From Helicobacter himalayensis (GTDB taxonomy: Bacteria > Campylobacterota > Campylobacteria > Campylobacterales > Helicobacteraceae), in NCBI RefSeq assembly GCF_001602095.1, contig NZ_CP014991.1, forward strand, positions 1 to 64,000: 64,000 nt of DNA. Reading direction: 5' to 3'. Under the pieces are notes generated by a model. It saw nothing but the letters and a program-made list of their open reading frames with translations. It was not told where the DNA came from and ran no database searches. Below, in pieces: positions 18,989 through 31,187 of the stretch (position 1 is its first letter; each line of letters starts with the position of its first letter). Both the position numbers and the translations under genes were made by a program.

Positions 18989-20660
18989 AGCTTATAAGTT
19001 CTCCTTTGTGAAGTTGTGAAATTTTTTGCTTGATTGTAGCAAGAGATTCTAATTTTTGCTTAGAATCTAGTCTAAGATTTGGCACAGCGCGCAAATCTCG
19101 CTTATAAGCTTGCGTGATAAGAATGCGTAAATGCGCTTTAAACTCTTCAAGTGTTTCTAGGCTTTTGATGTTTTCATTTAGCCAAATCGCGCGCAGATTC
19201 TCATTTTCTTGCGCGTTTTGACCGCTTAGGAGAAGTTCAAATTCTTTTTTGTAGTGTATAAACGCATCGCTATCAATGTATTCAAGCGCGATATCAAGCC
19301 AATCTCTATGCTCTAAAAGCGTGTAGATAAGCGCACTTTCAGCAATGTCGTTTTGTGTTGGCGCATAAATTTGTGTTTGTGCGCTTTGGTTTGTGCGGTG
19401 AATCTTGATAAGATTTGGTGTGATTTTGAGTTGTTGAGCGAGGAAATCAACATATTCTGCCTGCAAAAGTGGCGTGAGCGTTTTAAGAAAAGCTTGAGAT
19501 TCTAAGAGAGCTTTTTGCTTGGAGAGCGGATTAGTTAAATCAAAGGTCGCGATGATTTGTGTTAGCACAAACTCGATGAAGGGAATTGGCTTTGAAAAAA
19601 GGCGCTCGAGCTCCTCTATCCCATTGGGATTTTGTCCATTTTGATTATTTTGTGCGCTACTTTGCACCATATCCGCCGGGTCTTTGCCTCCTTCAAAAAT
19701 CACCACGCCACCAAGCGCGGATTTTGCACTTAGCATTTTACTCGCACGCAATGCTGCTGCAATACCTGCTTTATCGCCGTCATAGCTTAGGATAATCTCT
19801 GGATCGCCTTTTTGCAAAAGTGGTAAATGCTCGTTTGTCAAAGCCGTGCCAAGTGTCGCCACAGCGTTTTTAAAGCCTGCTTGATGCAACATAATCACAT
19901 CGATATAGCCCTCGCACACGATGACTTTTTTTTTTCGGAATATGGAATCTTTGGCAAAATAGTAGCCATAGAGCAATTTTGATTTGTTGAAAATCTTGCT
20001 TTGTGGGGAATTGATATATTTTGCAGGATTGTTTAAATCTAGCGTGCGTCCGCCAAAGCCCACGACCTTGCCACTGCTTGAGTGTATGGGGAAAATGACG
20101 CGATCTCTAAAGCGCGCAAATTCCCTTGTATTGTCCCTTCCGATAATCCCAAACTCTAACGCTTCCTGTTTATCTTGCTTTGTATCATTGAGAAATTTTA
20201 TCGTCTCAAAGCCCGCTGGCGCGTAGCCTAGCTGGAAAGATTCTATGTTTGCTTGAGAAATCCCGCGTGATTTTAGGTATTGCAGAATCTGCGCGTTATT
20301 TGCAAGCCGCTGCTGATAGAATCTCGTGGTGTTTTCTAACAAATTGCTTTGCTTTTTTTGCACTTTTGTGTCGTATTCAAGCGTGAAGTTAAGCATTTCT
20401 GCGATTTTTTCAACGCTTTGATGAAAGTTTAAATGCTCATACTCCATCACAAAAGAAATGCAATCTCCCCCAACACCGCAACCATAGCAATGGTAACTAT
20501 TGCGCGCGGGGCTTACAATAAAGCTTGGTGTTTTTTCATTATGGAAAGGACAGCACGCACTAAAGTTACTTCCACTGCGCCTTAGCTCGATATAAGAACT
20601 AATAATTGTCACGATATCTGCTTGTTCTTTTAAGCGTTCAAGGCTTTGTTTTGTAATCAT
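18963..20660 (-). CDS. dnaG: DNA primase DnaG
   Basis: DnaG makes the RNA primers for replication. It has the N-terminal zinc-binding module (CCPFHNEKTPSF then YHCYGCGVGGD), the RNA polymerase core with a TOPRIM VCEGYIDVIMLHQAG and DGDKAG, and a C-terminal part that should bind DnaB. 565 aa, in the family range. The coding strand includes an A10 run (FRKKKVIVCEG), which might cause polymerase slippage, but it is in an essential gene. It overlaps the downstream PP-loop gene. Confidence 0.97.
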   Translation of the reverse strand: MITKQSLERLKEQADIVTIISSYIELRRSGSNFSACCPFHNEKTPSFIVSPARNSYHCYGCGVGGDCISFVMEYEHLNFHQSVEKIAEMLNFTLEYDTKVQKKQSNLLENTTRFYQQRLANNAQILQYLKSRGISQANIESFQLGYAPAGFETIKFLNDTKQDKQEALEFGIIGRDNTREFARFRDRVIFPIHSSSGKVVGFGGRTLDLNNPAKYINSPQSKIFNKSKLLYGYYFAKDSIFRKKKVIVCEGYIDVIMLHQAGFKNAVATLGTALTNEHLPLLQKGDPEIILSYDGDKAGIAAALRASKMLSAKSALGGVVIFEGGKDPADMVQSSAQNNQNGQNPNGIEELERLFSKPIPFIEFVLTQIIATFDLTNPLSKQKALLESQAFLKTLTPLLQAEYVDFLAQQLKITPNLIKIHRTNQSAQTQIYAPTQNDIAESALIYTLLEHRDWLDIALEYIDSDAFIHYKKEFELLLSGQNAQENENLRAIWLNENIKSLETLEEFKAHLRILITQAYKRDLRAVPNLRLDSKQKLESLATIKQKISQLHKGELISYEKSFSTF

Positions 20661-20677
20661 TATATTTTTATTTGCCT

Positions 20678-22018
20678 TTAGAGTTGCACTTGGAAATAGG
20701 CTTTAGCAAAGCTTTTGTTAAGTGTGTTTTCAGCCTCGTGTTTTTCAAGCATATATATGCCTATCGCGCCAATTTCTAGCTGCTCTGTGAAGTTATGCTT
20801 CACGCCCAAACTTAGTGCATTTTGAGTTTTTTGCGCACTCACGCTATTACGCGCGAGAATTTCAAATGAGGTATTGCGAATGTTATAATCCAAGAACGCA
20901 TACCATGTGCGCGCTTTTGCCTCATACATATTTGTCGTGTGGCTTCCGTTATGCATACCGCCCGGCGCGATGACGCCAAAGCCATTATGCGCGTGATTAT
21001 GTGCTTCAAAACGCATTGTTGTCCCCATATTTGCAATTTCAAAAAAATGCGTGCCAATTTGCTGGAATCCTGCGCCAAATTCTAGTTTGTTTTTGTAGGC
21101 AAAGGTTTGCTCCAGCCATACAAGATAAGTATCCCCGCGTGTGCCAATATTGTGTGTATGCCCTTCGTGACTATGAGAATGCTCGTGATGATGTGCTTCT
21201 TGCTTGAAAAGAGAATCTAAATAGGCATATTGCAACATAGTTTTTGCGTAAAAGCGCGAGCGCTTGCCAAATTCTAGCTCTGTCTTGCCTCCCAAAACGC
21301 TAAAAAATTCAGGCATTACATAGCCAAAGCCTTTTAAAGATGCGTGATAACTTGTAAGCCCTATTTCACCCATATAGAGATTCTGTCTATCATAAAGATC
21401 TCTATAAAAGTTAAAATCGCTTGAAAATTCCCTTGTGATATGTGCTTGCTCATTGACCCAAAGGGCGGAAACTTTAAGCAAGGTATCATCAAAAATATTT
21501 GCTTTTGCAAACGCGTGCGCGCCTTGCAAGGAATGCCCAACCCAATCAAATTCATCTTCAAAGCGTCCAAGTTTTAGCCCAACACTATGGCGTCCTGATT
21601 CGTTTTTGTAAGACAAATAGGCTTGATTTGCGACAAATTTTGCGCTGAGGTAGTCGTATTTTTCACCTCCAAAAGTTGTATCCATCTGAAATGGTGCAAA
21701 CGCGTGCGCGCCAAGTCCTGCGTAGAGATTGGGAAACATAGTTGCTTCTAAAAACATTTTGGCATACAGCATTGAGTAATTATCGCGCCTTGCATTTTCT
21801 CTTTTCGAGCTAAGCGCGCTAGTTTTGCCAAAGATACCAACAGAGGCTTCAAAATCGTGCAAGCTTTGCGTACTATCATTGTGGTGGTGATGGTGGAAAT
21901 GTTGGGAAATTTGAGAATCTAGTGCTGTTTGTGAGTGCAAGTTTTCCTCTTGTGCGAGTATATTTGCTGGGGCTAAAAATGCGGATATTGCAAGGCAAAG
22001 GGGTAGTTTATGAAACAT
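20678..22018 (-). CDS. Histidine-rich outer-membrane beta-barrel protein
   Basis: A 446-aa protein with a clear signal peptide (hydrophobic to about residue 22, ending LAQEE), a barrel-like alternation of aromatic and hydrophobic residues, and a final aromatic-hydrophobic strand ending AYFQVQL. Striking histidine clusters occur at residues 40-46 (HFHHHHH), 276-289 (HHHEHSHSHEGHTH), 340-344 and 356-360, probably in loops or the periplasmic N-terminus. By composition they could bind nickel, zinc or copper (inference). AGGAG lies 5 nt before the ATG. It resembles Helicobacter porin-like proteins in general form but I cannot place it in a named family. Confidence 0.7.
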   Translation of the reverse strand: MFHKLPLCLAISAFLAPANILAQEENLHSQTALDSQISQHFHHHHHNDSTQSLHDFEASVGIFGKTSALSSKRENARRDNYSMLYAKMFLEATMFPNLYAGLGAHAFAPFQMDTTFGGEKYDYLSAKFVANQAYLSYKNESGRHSVGLKLGRFEDEFDWVGHSLQGAHAFAKANIFDDTLLKVSALWVNEQAHITREFSSDFNFYRDLYDRQNLYMGEIGLTSYHASLKGFGYVMPEFFSVLGGKTELEFGKRSRFYAKTMLQYAYLDSLFKQEAHHHEHSHSHEGHTHNIGTRGDTYLVWLEQTFAYKNKLEFGAGFQQIGTHFFEIANMGTTMRFEAHNHAHNGFGVIAPGGMHNGSHTTNMYEAKARTWYAFLDYNIRNTSFEILARNSVSAQKTQNALSLGVKHNFTEQLEIGAIGIYMLEKHEAENTLNKSFAKAYFQVQL

Positions 22019-22093
22019 TTTAACTCCTGTTTTGTCATTTTTTTGAAAGTAAGCTTAAGTGAGATTGTAACTGAAATATCCTTAATAAAAGAA

Positions 22094-23218
22094 TCATTGC
22101 CTATTGGTTGCTTTTGCTCTTGCATTACGCAAGGTTTTTGCAAGCGTTTCTTTGCCTTGTAGAGAATCCAAATGCGCCACTTGTTGCAATAACCTAGAAA
22201 CAGCAATAAAGAGGTCATCTGGGATATACATACCAACTTCTGTAAGCGCATAAAGTTGCCTTGCAAGGGGCGGATTCTCAATAATACGCACATTATGTTC
22301 GCGCGCGATGGCTTTGATGCGAATAGCTTGCTCATCGATGCCCTTTGCCACGATAAGCGGTGCTGCGCCTTTGTCTAATTCCTCATCGCTATATCGCACC
22401 GCCACAGCGTAGTGTGTGGGATTTGTGATGACAACTGATGCGTTTGGCACTTCTCGCATCATATTTGAGCGCGCGATTTTTTGCTGCATTTGGCGCACAC
22501 GCGCTTTGATTTCTGGATTCCCCTCGTGGAGTTTGGTTTCATCTTTAAGCTCTTTAACGCTCATACGCAGGCTTTTTATATACTGATAACGCTTAATCAT
22601 AAAGTCCGCCACCGCCATTACAAAAAATAAAATAAGGAGGATTCCAATCAAAATAAGTGCTTTTTCTCTAAACCACAAAACTTGCTGATACAAGCTCAGG
22701 CGCGATATTGTAGGTAGCTCACCAAAAAAACTAACAAACACCACAAAGCCCACGATAAACGCAACGCTAACCTTGAGCGTAATCATAAAGCCATCAAGGA
22801 GTTTTTTTAGGCTAAAGACATTTTTAATGCCGGTTATGGGATTGATCTTTGAGAGCTTTGGGCGCACAGCTTTTGGCGCGAGCAATAAGCCAAACTGCCC
22901 GACATTTGCCACTATGCCAATAATCATAAGCCCGATAAATACGGGTATAACCATCTTAAACACTTCAAGCAGCAGCTCTAAAAAAAGCTTTAAAAGTTCT
23001 TGTTTGTTAAATTCCTCAACTACAAAAAAGCTCGCAATATGGCGAAAAATGTTCTCACACCCGCCCACCCAAAAAGGAATCATAAAAAAAATAAGCGCCA
23101 AGCCACAAAGCATAACAAAAAAACCCACAAGCTCAACACTCTTGCTTACATTGCCTTCCTCGCGTGCTTTGGATATTTTGTGCTGGGAGGGGGCGAGGGT
23201 TTTTTCATCATCAGCCAT
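22094..23218 (-). CDS. flhB: Flagellar export switch protein FlhB
   Basis: FlhB is an inner-membrane component of the flagellar type III export gate that switches from rod/hook to filament substrates after self-cleavage. The N-terminal half has four hydrophobic segments, and the cytoplasmic half carries the autocleavage site N266-P-T-H269 in VVITNPTHYAVAVRY. 374 aa, slightly longer than the typical 350-360. It is followed after 75 bp by the histidine-rich outer-membrane gene and preceded by the pgbA-like gene, 23 bp upstream, all on the minus strand. Confidence 0.97.
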   Translation of the reverse strand: MADDEKTLAPSQHKISKAREEGNVSKSVELVGFFVMLCGLALIFFMIPFWVGGCENIFRHIASFFVVEEFNKQELLKLFLELLLEVFKMVIPVFIGLMIIGIVANVGQFGLLLAPKAVRPKLSKINPITGIKNVFSLKKLLDGFMITLKVSVAFIVGFVVFVSFFGELPTISRLSLYQQVLWFREKALILIGILLILFFVMAVADFMIKRYQYIKSLRMSVKELKDETKLHEGNPEIKARVRQMQQKIARSNMMREVPNASVVITNPTHYAVAVRYSDEELDKGAAPLIVAKGIDEQAIRIKAIAREHNVRIIENPPLARQLYALTEVGMYIPDDLFIAVSRLLQQVAHLDSLQGKETLAKTLRNARAKATNRQ

Positions 23219-23241
23219 AAGCTAGCCTTTGGGCGCAGAGA

Positions 23242-23967
23242 TTAGTGCGCGTGTGTTTGTGTAAGCTTGTCGTAATAAGGGAAATAATCTTTTGAATCAT
23301 TTGACTTAAAGCGCGAGCCTAGGCGCTTATTTGGCGCGGTAATGCGAGAGAAAAAAGGCGTTATTGCTTCTGTATGTAAAATGCTAGAATCTTGAAATTC
23401 TTGCGTGCCAAACACGGCGAAATTTTGACAATCAAAAACCTTTATACTTTGAGAATCTGCGATAAATAAAAGCCCTATGCTGTATTTAGGGCAGAATTTT
23501 TGAAATTCTTTTTTCTGCGGGTCGTTGGTGTTTTCTTGTTGTAAAAACGCGGCAAAAAGATCAATATGCATAAATTGGATGTTTGGATTACTTTTGATGA
23601 TGTATTGATAAGTCTCTTGATTTGGCGCAATCGCGATAGCGCGATTATAAAAGCTTCTAAAAAGCACTTCATCTCCGACTTTTGGCTCATTAATTGGCGT
23701 TGGCAAAAATTTCTGCTTCAAAAGCTCAAATGGCTTGAATGTTGCTGTTGCCTTGCCATTGTTTATTTCTGTGATATGAGCTTGCGCGATGATGACTTCA
23801 CTTGATTGATTTTTGGTGAGCACCACGCCACTTTCACCGACTTTCAAATCCCGCGCGGGAAAAGTGAGCGTGTCTTTTTCAATAGATTCTATATTTTCGC
23901 GCACAGCGTTAATGTCAAAAGCGTTCAATAATCCCAAACAGAGTGTAAAAAAAATAAAAGCTTTCAT
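23242..23967 (-). CDS. PgbA N-terminal-domain protein (plasminogen-binding-like)
   Basis: A secreted or surface protein of 241 aa with a signal peptide (MKAFIFFTLCLGLLNAF). The segment TLTFPARDLKVGESGVVLTK, the KATATFKPFE motif and QKFLPTP closely resemble my recollection of the N-terminal domain of H. pylori PgbA (HP0508). It lacks the long C-terminal part of PgbA, so plasminogen binding cannot be assumed. The neighbours support the match: a csd3 homologue lies two genes upstream, as in the H. pylori HP0506-HP0508 group. Confidence 0.78.
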   Translation of the reverse strand: MKAFIFFTLCLGLLNAFDINAVRENIESIEKDTLTFPARDLKVGESGVVLTKNQSSEVIIAQAHITEINNGKATATFKPFELLKQKFLPTPINEPKVGDEVLFRSFYNRAIAIAPNQETYQYIIKSNPNIQFMHIDLFAAFLQQENTNDPQKKEFQKFCPKYSIGLLFIADSQSIKVFDCQNFAVFGTQEFQDSSILHTEAITPFFSRITAPNKRLGSRFKSNDSKDYFPYYDKLTQTHAH

Positions 23968-23991
23968 TGATGTATCCTTTAAATAATAAAT

Positions 23992-24699
23992 TTATTTTTG
24001 CTTTGTGTGCTCCAAAAACCACAGAATCCCAAAGCCAAGTCCGGGTGTTTTGACAAAGCGAGAATCTTGCAAAAATGCCTTTAAATCTTCCCTTATGATT
24101 TCAAAGCACTCAATCACCTCTCCATCGATGCCGCCACCAGCACAAATCTTATCTTTTTGTCTAACACGCGCATAAAACAAATATTGCAACGCCCCACTTG
24201 AGCCAACGGCAGTGCGGAAAGTCGCCACTTCCATAAGTGCATCAGAATCTACCTTATACCCGCATTCTTCAAGCACCTCTTCAGCAGCGATTTGTTTTAT
24301 GTTTTTGCCTTCTTTATCAACAAGTCCAGCACACAACTCATATATATAGCCTACGTTTTTTTTATCTGTATTTTCTTGCGAAGCTTGATTTTGCAGGGCT
24401 TCTTTTTCTTTATTTTCTTTTCTGCGTTCCTGCTCGCGTATAAACACCGCTGGGCGGAATTGTCGCACGACAATAAAGCTGTCATTATCTATATTATGTA
24501 AGATAATCGCCACGCTATCGTGGCTTTGGACAAAATCCCATATTTTTTTAAAGCCATTCTCGACATAGTGCATTCTTTTGGGTTTAATATAAGGAGAATC
24601 TACACAAGGTGCAAGCGTAATATCTGAAATCGTGCTTTGCTTCGCGCTTGCCAAAAGGGAGGCGAGATTGGTAGAAGTGGAATTATTGTTTGTATTCAT
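23992..24699 (-). CDS. Nudix hydrolase, NUDT14-like (UDP-sugar/ADP-ribose diphosphatase)
   Basis: A 235-aa Nudix protein. The segment YELCAGLVDKEGKN then AAEEVLEECGYKV is the slightly non-canonical Nudix box seen in UDP-glucose diphosphatases of the NUDT14 type (ELCAG-V-D, EECGY), where the usual arginine of REUxEE is missing. The upstream VVRQFRPAVFIRE stretch is typical of ADP-ribose and nucleoside-sugar pyrophosphatases. Likely a soluble housecleaning enzyme hydrolysing nucleoside diphosphate sugars; the exact substrate is open. It sits between the pgbA-like gene and csd3 on the same strand. Confidence 0.82.
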   Translation of the reverse strand: MNTNNNSTSTNLASLLASAKQSTISDITLAPCVDSPYIKPKRMHYVENGFKKIWDFVQSHDSVAIILHNIDNDSFIVVRQFRPAVFIREQERRKENKEKEALQNQASQENTDKKNVGYIYELCAGLVDKEGKNIKQIAAEEVLEECGYKVDSDALMEVATFRTAVGSSGALQYLFYARVRQKDKICAGGGIDGEVIECFEIIREDLKAFLQDSRFVKTPGLGFGILWFLEHTKQK

Positions 24700-24734
24700 A
24701 ATGAGGAGATTCTATAATTATGATGATTTTTGTG

Positions 24735-25931
24735 CTAATTTTTTTGTGTTTCTTTTTCATCATTTGGGCTTAGGCGCACGATGAGCACTTGTTTTTGCTC
24801 TGTATCTGCTTGCGCGATAATGGTATCAAGCTCATCTTTATAAGTATTTGCAAGTGCCAAAAACTCTTCTTTTTCTTTGTTGGGTAGTTCTTTTACCTGT
24901 GTTTTGATATTGCCTAAAGGATTTATTGGACGATTATTTTTATACACGCCAAAATGCAAATGTGGTCCTGTGCTAAGCCCGGTAGAGCCGACTTTTGCGA
25001 TGTATTGTCCTTTTTTGACACTTTTGCCAGCTTTCATTCCGGGTGCAAAGGAATCTAAATGCGCATAGATTGTTTTCAAACCATTTTCGTGGCGGATTTC
25101 TATCACATTACCATAGCCACCTTTTTTACCTACAAAGCTTATCACGCCATTTCCTGCTGATAGCACCGCGCTTCCTTTAGGTGCGGCGTAATCCACTCCA
25201 TAATGCGGACGCACAAAGCCTAAAATCGGGTGTTTTCTCCCAAGTGAAAATCTCGAGCTAATGCGCGCGACTTTAATTGGTGTGTAAAGCAAAAACCCTT
25301 CAATCTCCTTGCCTTGTATATCATAGTAGCGTCTATCGTTGAAAGAAAAAAGATAATTTGGCTTTTTATTTGTTTCTATCATCGCAGCTTTTATGCGCGC
25401 ATTGCCTAGCGGATTCCCAAGTCGGTATTTGCGCTCATACACAAGGGCTAATTTATCACCTTTCAACACATTGCGACTAAAATTCACGCTATTTTTATAT
25501 GCGCTTAAAAACTCATTCACCAAGCCCCTATCATCTGTAAGCTCCATTAAGTCTTGGTAGGCAGATTTTTGGATTGAAAGCACGATTTGCTGCTTTGTTT
25601 CAAAATGCGCGATGGGTGTGAAGTCGATTTTATAGATTCCGTTGTGGCGTGAAATGTGGATTTGCATACCATCGCCTATGGGGATTAGTGCTTGCACGAG
25701 GTTGTTTTCAGAATCTACCGCAGTAAAGTAGCGCACACCGGCATAAATTTCGCTCATTAATTCCCTATCTTCCGGGCTTAAGTCATAATACGCACTTGTT
25801 GGGATATTGTATTTTTGGAAAAACCCAAAAAGTGTGTTGCCATTTTCCCATACAGCACTTTCTACCACCGCGCCAAAGGCACTTTGACTTAAAAATACTA
25901 GTAAAAAAACACCCTGCAAAATCTTTTTCAT
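24735..25931 (-). CDS. csd3: M23 peptidoglycan DD-peptidase, Csd3/HdpA-like
   Basis: A periplasmic cell-shape endopeptidase/carboxypeptidase that trims peptidoglycan cross-links. 398 aa, with a signal peptide (LLVFLSQSAFGAVV), N-terminal regulatory domains, and a C-terminal LytM domain with H-YGV-D (HYGVDYAAPKG, near residue 243) and HLHFG (near residue 323) as zinc ligands. H. pylori Csd3 has 403 aa and similar spacing. The neighbour order csd3, one gene, pgbA repeats that of H. pylori. It is transcribed away from a second M23 gene on the plus strand. Confidence 0.88.
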   Translation of the reverse strand: MKKILQGVFLLVFLSQSAFGAVVESAVWENGNTLFGFFQKYNIPTSAYYDLSPEDRELMSEIYAGVRYFTAVDSENNLVQALIPIGDGMQIHISRHNGIYKIDFTPIAHFETKQQIVLSIQKSAYQDLMELTDDRGLVNEFLSAYKNSVNFSRNVLKGDKLALVYERKYRLGNPLGNARIKAAMIETNKKPNYLFSFNDRRYYDIQGKEIEGFLLYTPIKVARISSRFSLGRKHPILGFVRPHYGVDYAAPKGSAVLSAGNGVISFVGKKGGYGNVIEIRHENGLKTIYAHLDSFAPGMKAGKSVKKGQYIAKVGSTGLSTGPHLHFGVYKNNRPINPLGNIKTQVKELPNKEKEEFLALANTYKDELDTIIAQADTEQKQVLIVRLSPNDEKETQKN

Positions 25932-26085
25932 TGGTTTGTGCTACCTCATACTTGCAATTTTTTTGGAGTAAAAGCCTGCAATGCTAACATAAAAACTTAG
26001 AATCTAGGCTTAATGAAAGCTTTATATGAGCGTTGCTATAATGAATGCACTTTTTTGCAAAAAAACTGGAGGGCTTGGTGGAATT

Positions 26086-27492
26086 ATGAGAATTATTGGA
26101 GTTGTGGTTGCATTGCTTGTTTTATTGGGCGTGGGCTTTGGGCTGAATGTGCTTTTATGTGAGCAAACTAAACCCACTTACTCGCTCAATCTCCCAACAC
26201 ATTGGAATCTAAAAGATGATTTGGTGATTGATTTTAGCGATGAGAGCGGTTTGAGAGGCTATGAGATTGAAATTTTGCTAGATTCTCAAAGCCTTTTTCA
26301 AAAAAAAGAAGTGGTGCTAGGGAAGCCAAAAAATCTTTCTATCTCTTTGCCAAAACCACCCACTGAACTAAAAAACGGCACGATTTTGCAGTATAAAATT
26401 AAAGTGCGCAATTGGAGTAATGCAAACTTTTTTATCGGCAATAGCGTAACACTTGATATGTTTCTTACCATTGATATGATTGCGCCACGCGTTGAGATTC
26501 TCGCGCATTCTCCTAAAATCTCGCGTTCAGGAAGTGCGCTTGTGGTGTTTAAAGTCGAAGATATTGCGCTAGATTCTATTGTTTTAAGTAATGGCAAGGA
26601 TAAATTTGAAGCCTTTAAATACGAGCCAAAAGCCCTAGATTCTCTCACGCTTCCACCAAACACACAGCTTTTTGCCTCCATCATCGCGTGGCCCTTGAAA
26701 AACACCTTTTTTGAGGGGAGTATTACCATCACAGATAAGGCACATAATGCCACTAAAATCCCCATTTCTATCGCTAAAAATCTTTCTGCGCCTTTGCGAA
26801 AATCAAATATAAAATTGAAAGAAAATTTTTTAGAATCTAAACTTCCAATGCTTATAGAGCAGATTAGCTCGGTTAGTTTTGAGGATTTTAAAGATGACAA
26901 AGAGCGCTTTTTGTTTATCAATGAAACTATACGTAACGAGGATGAGGAAAAAATTATCGAAGCATCAAAATATATCGCCACAGACAAAAGCTATGTTGAG
27001 GAATTTGCGCCATTTTATCCGCTTAAAAACGCGCGGGCAGTGGGATTTTTTGGCGATGAGCGCAGTTATTATCTTGGTAGGGATATGGTGAGCGTTACTC
27101 ATCATATGGGACTTGATTTGGCGAGCGTGAGGAATGCGCCCATTTCTGCAAGTAATGATGGTGTGGTTACACTAAGGCGACATTTAGGATTGCACGGAAA
27201 TACGATAATAGTGTATCACGGATTTGGGCTTTCATCATTGTATGCACACCTTTCAGATTCTCTAGTGAAGGTTGGTGATACGATTATGCCACAAACTCTG
27301 CTAGGCTATACAGGGGAGAGTGGTTGGGCATTTGGTGATCATTTGCATTTAGAAATCTTGGTGCAGGGCTACCCTGTGAGCTTGAATGAATGGATGAGTG
27401 CAAAATGGGTGGAGGAAAACATCAATAGCGTTTTTAGGCAATCGCACGAAAAGGTGATAAAGCAGGGTTTGTATTTAATGCGCGATTATTAA
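26086..27492 (+). CDS. M23 family metallopeptidase with N-terminal membrane anchor
   Basis: A second LytM-type peptidoglycan hydrolase, divergent from csd3. From the chosen ATG (GGTGGA 4 nt upstream) the protein has 468 aa, with one N-terminal membrane helix (IIGVVVALLVLLGVGFGL), a long region of beta-rich periplasmic sequence, and a C-terminal catalytic domain with HHMGLDLA near residue 339 and HLHLEI near residue 421, which supply the zinc ligands. An in-frame ATG 60 nt earlier lacks a ribosome site. It resembles the TagE/HP0750 type more than Csd1/2; the exact orthologue is uncertain. Confidence 0.82.
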   Translation: MRIIGVVVALLVLLGVGFGLNVLLCEQTKPTYSLNLPTHWNLKDDLVIDFSDESGLRGYEIEILLDSQSLFQKKEVVLGKPKNLSISLPKPPTELKNGTILQYKIKVRNWSNANFFIGNSVTLDMFLTIDMIAPRVEILAHSPKISRSGSALVVFKVEDIALDSIVLSNGKDKFEAFKYEPKALDSLTLPPNTQLFASIIAWPLKNTFFEGSITITDKAHNATKIPISIAKNLSAPLRKSNIKLKENFLESKLPMLIEQISSVSFEDFKDDKERFLFINETIRNEDEEKIIEASKYIATDKSYVEEFAPFYPLKNARAVGFFGDERSYYLGRDMVSVTHHMGLDLASVRNAPISASNDGVVTLRRHLGLHGNTIIVYHGFGLSSLYAHLSDSLVKVGDTIMPQTLLGYTGESGWAFGDHLHLEILVQGYPVSLNEWMSAKWVEENINSVFRQSHEKVIKQGLYLMRDY

Positions 27493-27508
27493 GCAAGAGA
27501 ATCTAAAA

Positions 27509-30282
<2,774 letters not shown>

Positions 30283-30299
<17 letters not shown>

Positions 30300-30780
30300 A
30301 AAAACTCACTAAAACCGTTTCAACCACGAAATAATATACAAGAATAAGTAAATTGATATCAAAATAAGGATTCCCAAAAGATTTAAATGTGATAAATACA
30401 AGATACAGTCCAAAATATACAAGCGCGATTTGCAGAATTATCAAAAAGCGTTTTGCGTTGAAAGCGCGTATATATAAAAACACCGCATGGCGCAATACCA
30501 AAAACAATATGAGCAAGATTCCAAGTGGCATATCATTGAAAATTTCCACCACAAAAAGCATACTTAGGATAATACAAAAACGCCAGAAATCGTCCTCTTT
30601 ATCATAATGCACCAAAAGCAAGAAAAAAACCCCAAGTAATGGCGGTAAAAAGCCCAGCAATCCAGCCAAACTCTCATACACAAATAGAGTAATAAAAAGC
30701 GCGATATTTTTTAAACTTTGACTATAAGAGCCACCTCGTCGCATATTGGAAAATGTTTGCATTTGATACAATCCGCCCAT
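30283..30780 (-). CDS. Polytopic membrane protein, MreD-like position
   Basis: A hydrophobic 165-aa protein with about five membrane segments (IALFITLFVYESLAGLLGF, LPPLLGVFFLLLVH, FCIILSMLFVVEIF, PLGILLILFLVL and FLIILQIALVYFGLYLVFI). Its place immediately before mrdA is where mreD often stands, and H. pylori has an unnamed membrane protein (HP1566) in the same place; an elongasome role is inferred from this. The start is uncertain: three ATGs at 30780, 30762 and 30744 all lie within the end of the upstream acetyltransferase gene and none has a strong ribosome site. Confidence 0.65.
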
Positions 30781-31187
30781 ATTTTATGATTTGGTAATGC
30801 TTTGTCTATTATAACAAAACCAAGCTTTTGAAATAATTTTTCTTTGTAGGTTAGCACTAATATTTCGTTTAAACCAAGTTCTTTCGCTTCTTTTTTGACA
30901 GATTCTATAAGTGTGCTTGCGATGCCTTTGCCTCGGTGCTTCTCATCTACGATTAAAGAACGCAACTCCCCCAAAGTGCTAGAATATACATATAGCGCAC
31001 AGAATCCGATGATTTTGCCTTTTTTGTTTTGCTCGCTTGGATTCTCACGCGCGATATGATAAGAGCGGATAGCATTTGCCATCTCATCAATGCTACGCTC
31101 TAAAATCACCCCGCGTTCCACCTCCACGCTCACAAGCGCGCGCATTTCCTCAATATCGCTAAGCGTTGGCTTTTGGATACTATACAT
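30711..31187 (-). CDS. argA: GNAT acetyltransferase, probable short N-acetylglutamate synthase
   Basis: The 158-aa protein has GNAT motifs (LRSLIVDEKHRGKGIASTLIES, where RGKGIA binds acetyl-CoA, then KLFQKLGF) and the tail KIWADCIKCKHFPICDEVAL, a cysteine-bearing ending characteristic of short ArgA-type N-acetylglutamate synthases. It would acetylate glutamate at the start of arginine synthesis. The family assignment is from the tail motif; another small-molecule acetyltransferase is possible. It overlaps engB by 8 nt upstream and the membrane-protein gene downstream. Confidence 0.72.
   Translation of the reverse strand: MYSIQKPTLSDIEEMRALVSVEVERGVILERSIDEMANAIRSYHIARENPSEQNKKGKIIGFCALYVYSSTLGELRSLIVDEKHRGKGIASTLIESVKKEAKELGLNEILVLTYKEKLFQKLGFVIIDKALPNHKIWADCIKCKHFPICDEVALIVKV

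Noticed and set aside
19925-19935. A10 run in dnaG as a phase switch
   Set aside because: The gene is essential, so ON/OFF switching is not tenable; transcriptional slippage remains only a remote possibility.
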